Source of the DNA: Cryptomeria japonica
Taxonomy: Eukaryota > Streptophyta > Pinopsida > Cupressales > Cupressaceae
Length of the DNA stretch: 64,000 bases
Direction: 5' to 3'
NCBI RefSeq assembly: GCF_030272615.1
Contig: NW_026729297.1
Span: forward strand, 1-64,000
The translations under genes were made by a program, and so were the position numbers. Below are positions 33,742-44,995 of the stretch, in pieces. Numbering within the stretch: position 1 is the first letter of the stretch; each line of letters opens with the position of its first letter. The notes beneath the pieces were generated by a model that saw only the letters and a list, made by a program, of their open reading frames with translations, had not been told where the DNA came from and did no database searches.

Positions 33742-34207
33742 TCGTATTACAATTGGTGTCAATGACAGGGAATGCTACAACAATGAACGGATTTTTGTTT
33801 AACATGCATGGCTCTTTTTGAAATTACAGGCCTTCCAGGACAAAACGATTACAATTATGAAGTGAGATTTACATCTTCCGCACAGGTAAGACTACCGTAA
33901 ATAAAAATATATAAAATTGAACAGGCAAGTAATTAATTTATTAACAAAGGAAAGTCCATTAAAATAGTACGAGACGTGCTATTATTATTGTAATATAAAT
34001 TTATTTATAACATAACAATACGATAATACATAGACAAGCCGAGGCTTCTGCGTTACACCGATAACAGCATCGACGAGTAAATAGTTCATGTATCCCGTCG
34101 TCTCTCTCATCAGCAAAACCAACAAGTACTAATACTACTATTGCTCATTACAATCTAAACGACATCTCCTTTCCTTATAGTCTATATATTCTCCGCGGAC
34201 ATTCTAT
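33742..34207 (-). repeat. PRP-2 unit 3' flank and terminal exon
   Basis: Matches 49900-50397 of the PRP-3 unit (CGGATTTTTGT, GAAATTACA, ACGATTACAATTAT, GGTAAGAC.ACCGTAAATAAA blocks in order). The AATAAA site of PRP-1 is mutated here. Confidence 0.75.
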
Positions 34208-34295
34208 CTGCAACAAGAACAAAAAGAAAACTTAGTTAGTGACCCATTTAAGAGATGGAAATATAAAATGAGTTGAAACGGAATTGTGAACTTAC
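34208..34295 (-). other. PRP-2 3' UTR intron
   Basis: 88 bp, donor TTTT/GTAAGTT 7 nt after the TAG stop, acceptor TTGCAG/AT. Same position as in the paralogues. Confidence 0.75.
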
Positions 34296-34302
34296 AAAAT
34301 GT

Positions 34303-34800
34303 CTAATAAGTAGGATGAGGTGGAGGAGAGTTATGCATGGGAGGAGGATTGTACTGTCCATGCTTTGGTGGGGGGTTTATTATAATAGGCTTGGGAGGAG
34401 ATTTCTTCAAGGGAGGATGCACTTCACCAGGATCATTGAATAAAGGAGAGCCTGGTTTGTGATAGAGAGGAACATTAGCAGGAGAGAATGGTGGGGGTTT
34501 GTGGAAAGGTGGGGGCTTTGTAATAAGGGAAGAAGGGTGGGGCGATTGTGGGTTTGAAAATGTAGGAGGGTGAGCGTCTTGCATGGGGGGCTTCTTCTCA
34601 AATGGGGACTTCTGAATTAAGGGAGAAGGGTTGTGTGGTTGTGGGCTGTGAAGTGGTGGTGGTGGGAGCGTAGGAGGGTGAGCTCCTGGTAAAGGCTTTC
34701 CATTTTGGTGGAAAGGAGGAAATAGCCTCTCCGAAGAGCACACTGACACAAATGCCAACAACAGGATAGGTAGAAGTGATTGATGAAGAGCCATCGCCAT
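34303..34800 (-). CDS. PRP-2: small secreted proline/histidine-rich protein
   Basis: 165 residues. Start at 34800 (MAMALHQSLLPILLLAF); a second Met two codons on corresponds to the PRP-1 start. Signal peptide about residues 1-23 (CSS/ER). Compared with PRP-1 it has an extra SPLIQK stretch before FEKKPPM and an extra Ile pair before the final PPPKHGQY. It ends PPPHPTY. Same composition: Pro, His, Ser, Lys, no Cys in the mature part. Inferred secreted wall protein; biochemical role not known. Single coding exon, intact frame, TATA box 37 bp upstream. Other frames overlapping it are shadows. Confidence 0.82.
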   Translation of the reverse strand: MAMALHQSLLPILLLAFVSVCSSERLFPPFHQNGKPLPGAHPPTLPPPPLHSPQPHNPSPLIQKSPFEKKPPMQDAHPPTFSNPQSPHPSSLITKPPPFHKPPPFSPANVPLYHKPGSPLFNDPGEVHPPLKKSPPKPIIINPPPKHGQYNPPPMHNSPPPHPTY

Positions 34801-34836
34801 TGTTGATAGTGAATTGAAATATTGCGAGAGTTGGAG

Positions 34837-34921
34837 TATTTATACACAACCAGGTGAAGGTGAGCGCAATAGAAACTTCCAATTCACACTGCTTATAAGA
34901 AAATTAATGGTTGTACGTTGC
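34837..34921 (-). promoter_or_regulatory. PRP-2 core promoter
   Basis: TATAAATA at 34837-34844, GAAnnTTC at 34872-34879. The ACGT-core site is changed to ACGTTGC (34915-34921), the only unit where it is lost. The spacing to the TATA box is also shorter here, because a stretch of about 30 bp present in PRP-1 is missing. Confidence 0.65.
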
Positions 34922-35345
34922 GTGAATGACAGAAAAGGCAAGATTTGCGAGTACGAGATTGTCCACAAACTTTACTTGTTTTCAGACGCATGGACGACAA
35001 ATTTATTGTGTTAATCAGGCATCAATTAAGGAGTTGGATTAATATTTCGGCGGTTCTCAAAGTCCAGATATTTTGGCATTTTCAAGAGTTTAGATGCGAC
35101 ATTAGCGTCTCCTTTTGAGAAAGCTAAGGAAGTCTCACATGTGAAGGCAAACTGAAGAAATTCGGGGAAAAGGATATTCAACGTCTAGCCATGTGAATCC
35201 GCCTACAACAACGTTCGGAAAATATTTACCTGATTGTCTAATAAAGTTATTCTGAATCCTTTCCTTATCTTTCACATAGTAAACCGATATTTATCACATT
35301 TATGTTATACTAATCGTTCATAGTATTCCACCTTGTAGGCTTATA
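34922..35345. repeat. PRP-2 unit upstream block (duplicated)
   Basis: Shares the GTCCACAAACTT, AATATTTCGGCGGTTCTCAAAGTCC and TTAGCGTCTCCTTTTGAGAAAG blocks with the PRP-1 unit, then diverges. It shares GCCTACAACAACGTT with the PRP-4 unit (62109-62123). Confidence 0.7.
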
Positions 35346-37941
35346 TTCAAAGTAATAAATAAGTTTTCTCAAAAAATAAATCTGTCATTTTCTTTGTAGT
35401 CGACTTTAGTCTACATCATCCTTCCCGTGGGCTAAGTTTAGTTTTAAGTTTAATTCAATAAAATGTATGTAAGTACAATAAATTAAGAATGGTAAATAAG
35501 AAATTAGTGTCAATTGTGTGATTAAGATGTTTTGTTGATCTTGTGTACAAATGTACATCTAACAATTTAGGATTAATTTAAAATTACAATTTTTTTGTAA
35601 GTATGCATTTATATTGTGTATTTTATATATTTTAGTCTTTTATTTTAGTTGGTTGACCTTCACTTCTTTGTCTTCTAATATTTGACAAATTAGTGGTATT
35701 TATAAAAAACTTTATTAGGCTAGTAGTATGTTAAAAGGAGATATATTTTTCTAAGTGAACCCTCAAACATATGTATGAATAATTAAAAATAACAAGCTTC
35801 TATCACACAAATGCATTTTCATTAGCATTTTCATGCCCATGATTTACCATTGATAACTAGTCTAAGAATACATGAAATGAACTATTTTGCCCGCCCATGT
35901 TGTAAAATTTTGAAAAACTATGCCTAAGTCTTTGGCTTTTTGGCTAAGTCCAGTGGTTATTAAACTTTAGTTGGCTCCCAACATGGTTTCCACAACCTTG
36001 CCATGCCACAATATGGTTTTCATGACATCCCAAAGATTTTCTTGTCATAAGTTTCAAAATCTCTTACAAAATGATTTTCAAAGGTTCGAAGTGATTTTTA
36101 AACCACTATCTGGTCCCAACATAAGTTTGGAAAACTATGTTGGCTTGTGCTCGTAACTCCCAACTACTCAGAAGAAGAAGTGCACATTCTCAATGAAATC
36201 TCAGAAAGACATGTCTTTTGACATTGGAATTTGATTATGGAACCAATATCAGCTTTGACATGTCAACAACCCCACTCTCAACCATATGAATAAAAGGGAA
36301 TTAAGAGGCTATGGTGAAAAGAAACCAAGGACTCCACATGAAAAATTCTACTAGTTCATAGGATTAAAAGATATCCCTTTCAAATTTCCAAGTCTATCAA
36401 GTTCAAATCAGAATCCTAACATCCTACTAATCAAATCCAACATATATCTACATTTAAGGAGCAAAACATTCAACCATGCAAGTTTGGTCAATTATATCAT
36501 GTTTCTTAATGTTGAAACAACACACTAATATGTTACAAGACTTCACTCCATCACATTAAGCCTTGTGTAAGATTCCATGAAAGGGTTTCATACTTGAGGT
36601 AATATCCTCTCAATTCAACATTTTATTACTTGTTTAGTTTATATCCTTGTAAGGGCACGCACCCAAAGCTCATCATTAGCCATTGTATAAGTGGAAACAC
36701 TAACATGGGGTTTGACTTAGGAATGCCCTTAATGGCACAATATTTTTTTTTTATTTTTCATGTGTGTGGATGTAGATCTTATAGTGGGAATGTTATATAT
36801 AACTCTACAACAGATGGTGATAGACTTCAAAATTTGAATGAATGAAAAAGCTTCACACTAGGGCACTTAGTGCTCTTACTCTATCATTTTGAGATGGATT
36901 TTTTGCAAAACATCGGTACATAACCTTATAATTATTTTTTCAATCATCTACAATGATTTCAAACACCTTTAGACTAGGATGCCCAACACCCCTCTCTAAC
37001 ACAGTCTACTCCAAATTTCAAATCTAGATTCTTCTTTGTTTGTCTTGTAGATTTGTCTTGTTTCAATATTTCATAGTGTATCTTTTATTTACTATTAATT
37101 ATAATCATTTTTTTTCATCATTTACCTATTTCATCTGCACACACTTCACTATCTCATTTATTTTGCAGCAAAGGAACTAAATCAAAGTTCCTAGCCCTCC
37201 TTTTAGGACTATAGTTAGGCCTATTCATTTTCCAATGTTATGAAAGGAATTGGAATATTTAGTTTGCATTGATTGACCCAAGATCCCATATTCCAACATT
37301 TCACTTTCACATCAGTAAATTTATCCTCCTTCAAGATTGAAAAAGACTCTTGATATCAACTCCATTTCAATTGTAATATTTTGATTTTTTTATTACCATC
37401 CATATTTGATTATCCTTCTTTTAATATCATTATCTAATAGTTATTTTATTCAATATTTTATGGAACCACTTGAAAAAAGTCACCATTGCCTTATATCCTG
37501 ATACTTGAACATTCCACTTTGATAATGAAAAGAATAAATATTCAACTACATAGAAAATAACAATAAGACCAACTTAAGTGTTTGTCCCACATGACTATAA
37601 ATTGCAGATTTCCTATTTATAAATAATTGATCATTTTGTAGGCAGACTTTGTAAACTCTCATGCAACCAAATTTTGACTAAGACGAATGGAAACACATCT
37701 TATAAATTAAAATCAATATAGTATATCTCCAAAGAAAATAAATCCTTTTATCTTCTTTTGATATTGCATCTCACACTAAAGAAAAATTATTTTCTTATCA
37801 TTGCCTTTTAAAAAATGCCATATAAATTTTCAAATGAGCAACATAAATTTTTGATCAAGCGGACACAGCAAAATAAAAAGTATATCATTCCAAACCATCT
37901 CTACAAAGGAACATACAATAACATATCACAATCATGTGTAT
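35346..37941. other. Gene-free AT-rich interval
   Basis: No ORF with a recognisable motif; 35971-36156 and 36630-36845 are unsupported. No LTR ends, inverted ends or matches to other parts of the window were seen. Confidence 0.5.
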
Positions 37942-38374
37942 GGGAGAGGATCCAGTTCTTGAGCACATTCCAATTGTTGTGTTGGTAGTTATTTATTTAA
38001 TACCCATAGTTGTTGATTTATGTCCAATTTTTTTTACAACATTGCACCAATAGTTGTGAATTTAATACCCATAATTGAATGAAATGTACCCTTAGTTGTA
38101 AGAGACAACCAATCATGTGATGCCACATCAACTACACAAGTATGGGGGCCCCTTATGCATGACTATTGGTCTCACCTTTTTTGGGGCTTTTTTGGACACC
38201 TTGACAAAAAGCATGGTGATGTGGCATCATATTTGATGATGTGGTCCTGAAACCTTAGTTATAAGAATGGACTTGCCAAGTAAGTTGCTGTAAAAAAATG
38301 GGAGTGATTTGAAATTTCCATGCAGAATTTTGAGAAGTGCGAAGTTAGGGTGCTCAACTATTGGGTCCTCTCCC
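37942..38374. mobile_element. MITE-like element with 25-bp inverted ends
   Basis: The ends read GGGAGAGGATCCAG...GAGCAC and, inverted, GGGAGAGGACCCAA...GAGCAC, about 20 of 25 matching. Total 433 bp, non-coding. Internal near-repeats of TTTAATACCCATA occur at about 37996 and 38061. A target duplication is not clear (TA possible), so the superfamily is open. Confidence 0.6.
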
Positions 38375-38915
38375 TTAGTTAGTATTTATTCTCTTGATGA
38401 TTTGTAATGTAAATCTCCCTTTTTGACCTTCTGTGTCCCTTGGTTTTCACACATAAAATCAATTTCCCACAAGATAAAGGATGAGTGGATGATCTAACCA
38501 TTAAAAACTCTTTTCATTGAAATGAATTTTCACTTTATAAGTTGATTTCCTATGTGGCAAAATGCCTACACTCGTTTAGCTAATAAGGAAAAAAGAAATC
38601 TACTATTAATTTAAGAAAGAATATAAAATAGTAATGGAGGAGGATTTATCTTATTACATTCATTTTCCTTATTATATTTTGAGAATATATTGTTGTATAA
38701 AACAATTTCTATCATTGTCTATGATAAATAATTAATTGCATAAATTAATATCCATAACCCATTACTAGGACTATCATTTGCTTGCTTAATATGACAAAAA
38801 CAATTATCATATAATTCTTAAAAAGTTTATAAAATTTTAATACTCAGAAACAATCTAAGAATCATACTGTTGTTCAGTGTTTGTTACAAATGCTATCACT
38901 TATGATATAAATGTA
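38375..38915 (-). repeat. Duplicated 3' flank of the gene-less unit
   Basis: 38410-38690 matches 19060-19378 plus 26683 onward, and lacks the LINE, so it is the empty site. 38860-38915 carries the AAGAATCATACTGTTGTTCA block seen in all units. Confidence 0.75.
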
Positions 38916-38986
38916 CACTAGTATACCTATATTTTAGAGAATCTATGTAAAATTCATCGAGAGATATCAAATTCCAAATATTTAAC

Positions 38987-39410
38987 ATTCATAAGTATGA
39001 ATAAATCATTGTATTCAATGCGACAAATAGGAGCTACGCAAGAAAATACTTGCAACAATCAAAAGATTCACTATAAATATGTTATTAGAGGCATTATGCA
39101 AGAAGATGAAAATAACTCAACACATGTTTCATAAATCATCATATTGATAGAAGAATATGTATTTACATATAGCATTTTTGAATGAAACCTCACATAATAT
39201 CCCACAATTCATAAATATGAATAAATCACCATGCATTCTCTTTGACAAATGAGAGCTATGCAAGATAATACTTGCAAGAATCAAAAGATTCACTATAAAT
39301 ATGTTATTAGAGGCATTATGCAAAGAGATGAAAATAGTTCAACACATGCATTATAAATCATTATTTTGATAGAAGAAAATGTATTTGCATTAAAACTCTT
39401 GTAATATAAG
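38987..39410. repeat. 220-bp tandem repeat, two units
   Basis: Units begin ATTCATAA.TATGAATAAATCA at 38987 and 39207. They share a nearly unchanged block of about 45 bp (CAAAAGATTCACTATAAATATG... to ...GGCATTATGCAA). Absent from the other PRP units. No coding function seen. Confidence 0.7.
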
Positions 39411-39844
39411 ATATCTTATGTGTGATCCTAGTTGATGTTCTAGCTTCCATTCAAATAAAATAAATTAAAATATTAAAAAATAATTTATAAAGAAGTAAAT
39501 TATAAACTTATAATTCACATAGCTGATATGACAAAGAAAAACACACAAGCTTCAAAAAAATGGATAGCAGAAGAACCCCCAAGAGGGAAACTATAAAATG
39601 GACAGTTTTAAACCCATTCAAGAGCAAATTATTAGCTGAAATTGTAGATTTAGATTTAGTGACTAACAGGTATTGATGCAAAGCGAATAGCAAAGGGAGC
39701 CCCACTCGAATCATTAAATTTCATCTCTGTGTGCATTAAATACCACTGCACCACATTACTCTGCCACGTCAAATTTTTCGTAATAAGCATTTTTTTTGTT
39801 TACGGACAATATTGATCCATCGATCCCATTGTAGATCGCCTCTC
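39411..39844. other. Gene-free interval before the gene-less unit
   Basis: AT-rich. The minus ORF 39508-39714 (68 codons) has no motif. Nothing recognised. Confidence 0.4.
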
Positions 39845-40290
39845 GACAAAAAACTCGAATGGTGTCACAATAAAGTAAAACAGGTGAAGGCGAGCGCAGT
39901 AGAGGCTTCCAATTCACAGTCCTCAGCAACTATATTTTACAACAAATAAATGAATAAGAAGACTAATGGCTATACGTGGCGTGCATAACTGAAAAGCCAA
40001 GATTTTCCTGTCGGAAATTGTCCACAAAGTCGACTTGTTTTCCACGCGTGTACGACAAATTTATTGCGTTAATCAGGCATCAAATGAGCTAGAATAATAT
40101 TTCGGTTGTTCACAAAGTACAAATATTTATATTTGGCACTTTGAAGAGTTTCTCTAAGAAGAGGAAGTGAGGGAGAGGGAGAGGGATATTCAATGTTTAG
40201 CCGTGTGAACGCAAATGGTCCGGATCCGACTTGAACGCTAACTTATTATAAAGTCTTGCCTTTACCTTGTAGGCTACTATTCAGTTATTG
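39845..40290 (-). promoter_or_regulatory. Gene-less PRP unit: orphan upstream region
   Basis: 39845-39880 matches the distal 3' flank of the other units (GGTGTCA...AGTAAAAC). At 39881 the sequence jumps to the promoter-upstream block (CAGGTGAAGGCGAGCGCAG), which elsewhere begins just upstream of the TATA box. TATA, coding exon, intron and terminal exon, about 1.1 kb in the other units, are gone. The ACGT-core ACGTGGC (39974-39980) and the rest of the upstream block to about 40285 remain. This is a gene lost by deletion, with no gene left to drive. Confidence 0.8.
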
Positions 40291-40309
40291 GCGTATGTAC
40301 AATAGTCTT

Positions 40310-43126
40310 GGCTTTCCTTCTTACTTAGAGCGTTATTCTTATGTACAATAGTCTTTCTTTACAATCACGATGTTATTAGAGATTGCTGATTAGTACGGCC
40401 TATGGTTGGTTCAACGCTTTCTATAACAATTTCAAAGAGTTTCATGCATTTATGGTGAGTTTGCAAATTTCGTATAGTAGTGTGGTGGGAATGGATTTGT
40501 GGAACTTCCTTTTTATTTTATCCTTTTGTGGTCATAGCTCATTTTTCATTGATGTACTTTTCATGTTTGTCTAACATTCAGAATTCCTTACTTTCACATG
40601 GATAACCAAAATTAAAATAGGGTTTGTGATGTTTACCTGCCCTATTATTTATTTTTCAGCTTTATTTATAATGGTGAATTCAATCGTTAATATTGATGGG
40701 TTGATTTTTAAATGTTTATTGTTGAGTGGTTTAATAGGGTTTGGGGAAAAGGTTGGGGATTCATGTTACATTTTCAAGAATGATTCATAAAGGGTATTTT
40801 GTCATGTTTTTTAAACCCATGCCATCCAAGAATGAGTGCTGCAAAGTAATTTTGGAAATGCCAGTAACTTTATTTTTAGATCAATTAATTGGTCTACTAA
40901 CATCTTAAATGAGGAATTTTTTTCTATTTCTATTATGATATGGCTTGTTATTAAAGATGTACTAGCTCAATTGAGGGATTTCTTGCCCAAACTCCTTGCC
41001 CTAGTGGGTAAAGTTAGATCCAATTAGAGGAAACTCAAAATACCATGCCACATATGAATGCAAGGTTATTAATCATTTTTTCTCATGGCATTGATATGAC
41101 AAAGCATATTGTTATTGACCTTGGAGGAAATATTCCAACATAGAGAAATAACCTTATGGGGGGCTCAAATTTATACTTTCTCTACAAAAAACAGGGTCAC
41201 CAAAACAATAATTGCCCTAGTTTTAAACTAAGGCCTTTAAGAAACTCAATTTTTAGGACCCTAAGGACAATATGGAAAATCCTATGAAAGACTCTATCGT
41301 GGCTATGTCACAATATTTCCCTCATGTCAATGTTAATTCTAAAGAAAATGTAGGGAGCAAAAACCCTGAATTTGATGTTGAAATTGATACAGCTATGGAA
41401 GATATTTTGAAATATACTCCAAAAGGTAATACTACCATCCCTAATCATTTGCCTAATACCAATACTGGACAACCAAAGAATAGCTAGGCATTAGAATTGG
41501 ACAAGATTAGAGGTAAGGTCAACGAAGCCAAGAACAAAAACCTTCAAGATTTTCTTGATCAAGTAGAATCAGAGGGAGTTGTAGTGTCTTTGCCTAAGAA
41601 GGCTTTCAAAGATAAAGAAGGTTCAAATCTTTCCATTGACAACCCTCCATACTCAAGTGAAGATGAAATATAAGAGTGGTTGATAAGAATATATCCTCTA
41701 TGGAGAAGAGAGAAGAGAAAAACAAGAGGAAACACCTTAGTAGTGGTGAAAGTGAACATAAGAGGAAAAGGAAGAGAAAATAAGATAACATACCCAAGTG
41801 TTTTGATAAATTTAGGAACAACGAGGAAGGGGAATCTAACCTAAATAAGGATGACCTTTATTTGCATTAGTCAAAACATTAGGGGTGATATTGATAAGAT
41901 TTTAGTTTATTTTTAAATTTGACATTACCCCATCCAAAGGGAGTTCCTAGATATGTATGTTCCTCATTAACAATTTTGATATAGGGAGCTTAATTGTGGT
42001 CTATGGGTTGATATGAAATTGGTGTAAGTAAAATAATAATATTTATACCCGAGGTATGGATGGTTGGATGTATTGACATGTGTTGTGGATGCCATTTCTA
42101 ATCTTGTGGGCTTTTTGGCTTATGATGGTAGCTCAAAGTCTTTATTATCACATCAAATTTGACACTTGTGTGTTTTGGATCGGTTCATTGTCACCTTGGC
42201 TTCTTTCTTTTCTTCCATTTCTTGAATGCTAGAGGATGAAAGTAGCTCTTGCTTGAGATGGTGGTCACTTTGATTTTCTTCCAGGTATCTTGATGGAGCA
42301 TGAGAGCATGATCAAGATTCATGTGGTTTCACATATGGTTATGAAGATGTATTTCATTGATTGACCCATATGCAATGTATACAATGTGGTATAATATTAG
42401 GATAATGTGGTGTACACCTTGCGTAATGATTAGAAGATTTTATTTATTATTAATTATATGTGTGGTATCTGGGAGTAAACACTATTGGCACCATTTTATT
42501 TGTTGTATGTAACATTAAGAAATATATTTATTGTGGATCTCACATTGGAGGATTGTATTTAATTTAATATTAGGTAAATATTAATAACTTACAATAAAAA
42601 ATTAGTACCCAATATTAAATGTGGGCTCAATGGTTTTGTGAACTCATGCTTTTGATTCATGTGATATTCTTTACTAGTTGGTTGTATTTACATGTGAGGT
42701 TGATTCTATATAAGCAAGCACATGTTTTGTTGTTAAGGTTGGCAGCGTGAGGTGAGTGAGCTGTCATTATTGAGTCATTATGAGGAGTGTATATGTCAAG
42801 CATTGGATGGGATGTGTGGATTCATACTTGGGCACATGGAGGATGAATTGAAGGGATTCATGCTTTTGAAGTATCCATTATAACCCTATAAGTTATTTGT
42901 ATTGCTTCATTGATTAAAAATAAGATGCAGTATAGATGCTTTTGGAGGCTAGGTTTTTCCCTCATCAGAATTTTCCTATAGTATCTCTTGTGTTATCTTA
43001 TGGCTTGCATATTCAAATGATATTGGAATATTAGTTATTATGTAACCTTGTATGCATTATTTTCTCTCATGGGCTATGTAGGAAATTGATTAAATGAAAT
43101 GGTTATTGAAACATTATTTCCTAACA
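40310..43126 (+). repeat. Retroelement-derived segment R2 (pairs with R1)
   Basis: Colinear copy of 31096-33741. It retains a degenerate zinc-knuckle-like stretch (KKQGHQNNNCP, about 41185-41217) that fits a gag or LINE ORF1, followed by an open frame 41272-41487 rich in Asp/Asn/Pro. The end is LTR-like, with a TATATAAGC promoter-like site near 42706 and a final CCTAACA at 43120-43126. Directly adjoins the gene-less PRP unit, as R1 lies upstream of PRP-1, so unit plus R were duplicated together. Confidence 0.65.
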
Positions 43127-43139
43127 TCCTTTACTCAAA

Positions 43140-43800
43140 AAAAGGTGGATGAAAAATTATATAGACAACTTGTTGGGAGTTGCTTATATCTACTATAACT
43201 AGACTAGAAATTTCATATGTAATTAGGATTATATCCAGATACATTGTGGATCCACACATTGAACATTGGAAAGAAGATAAAAGAATATTAAAATACAGTA
43301 AAGGTACCTATTAGCTTGAAATTGAATGCAAATATGGAGGAAAGCCTACTGTAGTTGGGTGTATAGATTCTGATTGTGCAAGTGATATAGGTGATAGAAA
43401 ATCAACCTTAGGATACATCTTTCATCTTGGATCATAAGCAGTTTGTCAGAGTAGTAGAAGAAAATTAATAGTCTCGCCATCATATTCAAAGGTTGAATAT
43501 ATTGGTTCATCAAAGGCATCTCAAGAAGCATTATGTCTTAGTAGACTACTTGAAGAAACACAACATCCACAAAATTTTCCAACTATTATATTTTGTGATC
43601 CTAAAACACTATCAAGCTAGCAAAATATCTTTTATATCATGCCTGGTCTAAGCATATACAAGTACATCATTACTTTGTTTTTAACTTGATTGAAAGTCAA
43701 GTGGTGGAGATACAATTTTTTGGAATGAAATATCAAATTGTTGACATACTTATGAAAGCGCTACCTATGATAAAATTTCCCAAACTTAGATACTTGTTAT
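43140..43800 (+). pseudogene. Copia RNase H fragment (Copia-3)
   Basis: Broken frames encode the Copia RNase H: CIDSDCASDIGDRKSTLGYIFHLGS (about 43360-43435), SYSKVEYIGSSKASQEAL.LSRLLEE (43480-43555) and FCDPKTLSS (43590). Several stops and frame changes. No RT, integrase or gag upstream; R2 ends just before it, so it is a truncated 3' end of a third Copia element. Confidence 0.8.
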
Positions 43801-43866
43801 ATCTCAAGAAAGTTTCTATATATTTATTATTTTAAATTATACTCTCCAAATAAATATTTTGTAGGG

Positions 43867-44105
43867 ATGTTGAAATAATAATGTTTATTTTGGAAAGCTC
43901 TCGAGAACTTTCTAATTTAACTTCTAGAAAACAACTATCCAACATAGAGAAACTTCCATTAGTTTCTAGGTTTTTCTTTTTAGAAGTTGTTTTAGCCATT
44001 CTATTATCTTCTAGAAATCTAAGTGAGGCCAATAAATTCAATGGTATCTATGTCATCATTGAAGAAAGAAATAATAGCATGCAGTTTTGTAATATATAAA
44101 TGGTG
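43867..44105 (+). repeat. Partial 3' LTR of Copia-3 with clustered heat-shock-type motifs
   Basis: Starts TGTTGAAATAAT at 43867, right after the RNase H remnant and a GTAGGGA purine stretch, the expected place for a 3' LTR. Contains GAAnnTTC or TTCnnGAA pairs at 43905-43912, 43922-43929, 43949-43956 and 44009-44016, two of them the palindrome TTCTAGAA. The right end is not defined; the PRP-flank sequence resumes at about 44110. Confidence 0.5.
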
Positions 44106-44109
44106 ACAC

Positions 44110-44174
44110 TTAAGAATCATACTGTTGTTCAGTTTTGTTACAAATGGTGTCACTTATGATATAAATGTATAAAA
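44110..44174 (-). repeat. PRP-3 unit 3' flank, left of Copia-2
   Basis: AAGAATCATACTGTTGTTCAG block of the PRP units, ending with the TAAAA target duplication (44170-44174). The flank resumes after Copia-2 at 49820. Confidence 0.8.
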
Positions 44175-44873
44175 TGTTGAGAAACATGTGTCTCAACCTT
44201 GCAGTCTTTTTCTAGAAAATTCCAGAATTTGTTTGAGGTAGTTTTCCACATGTTTATGCATTGGAAAATGGTTAGTGAATTGTTAAAAATGAGTCTTGTC
44301 CATAGTAGAATATAGGTGGGCCATTTTTAGAGCCTTAATGACTCATTTTGTGACTTTTAAGAGGGTCTAAGCTAGGGGACAAAATTATGGACGGGATTAC
44401 TATTTTAACCTAGTTGTTTTTCCATTTTGGAAATGTAAATGTCAAAAATGGGCACCATGTGGCATGGTGGTTAAGCCCATGGTTTTGTAAAACCACAAGT
44501 GGTTTCTAGGTTGTAAAATCACTATAAAAGGAGAGCTTGGGGAGGAGTTTGATAATTGAGTTTTTGCATGACTGGATGCTAGAAGGAGTCTCTCTGAGTT
44601 CGAGTTGTGGTGATGTGCTCCTGTAAGAACTTGCATTGCAAGTGTATTGTAATCAGCTTGATTTGATAATACATTTTGTGAGTTTTGGAGGGTGGGGTTT
44701 TTCTCCTAGAAGGGTTTCCCCACGGTAATCACTGTGTTATGTGTTCATTGCTATTTTGTTTATGCTTTATTGTGCATTTCTTGATATCTTAGTAATATTT
44801 AAGTTGAAAGTTGCATAACTGTCCTCTCAAGATTAGCATAGGAAGCATTTCCGCACACCTTTTCTTCCTTACA
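44175..44873 (+). repeat. Copia-2 5' LTR
   Basis: 699 bp, TGTTGAG...CCTTACA. Carries a four-module heat-shock-type motif (44210-44227) and a TATAAAAG box at 44523-44530, which would place the transcription start near 44555. Confidence 0.95.
44210..44227 (+). promoter_or_regulatory. Four-module heat-shock-element-like site in Copia-2 5' LTR
   Basis: A perfect TTCnnGAAnnTTCnnGAA array. Alternating TTC/GAA units spaced by two bases bind heat-shock factors in eukaryotes. The 3' LTR holds the same array at 49151-49168 although a spacer base differs. Lies about 300 bp upstream of the LTR TATA box. Confidence 0.6.
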
Positions 44874-44875
44874 AG

Positions 44876-44887
44876 TGGTATCAGAGC
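44876..44887 (+). other. Copia-2 primer-binding site
   Basis: TGGTATCAGAGC two bases after the LTR, complementary to initiator tRNA-Met. Confidence 0.95.
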
Positions 44888-44995
44888 CTGGCCAGTTTTG
44901 GTTCTATTTGTTGAGTACGGGGTTTTTTGAGCTAATCAAGATTTGAGTGGAAGCTTGTGCAAAGTTTTTCATTTTTGTGTTGCAGGATTGAAAAG

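Noticed and set aside
38987-39410. The two-unit 220-bp tandem repeat as a CRISPR array or satellite.
   Set aside because: Only two units, with no spacer structure, in a plant genome.
43832-44099. ORFs on both strands with a similar ESSRELS stretch.
   Set aside because: The similarity arises from palindromic TTCTAGAA/CTCGAG-like sequence in an LTR fragment, not from a protein.
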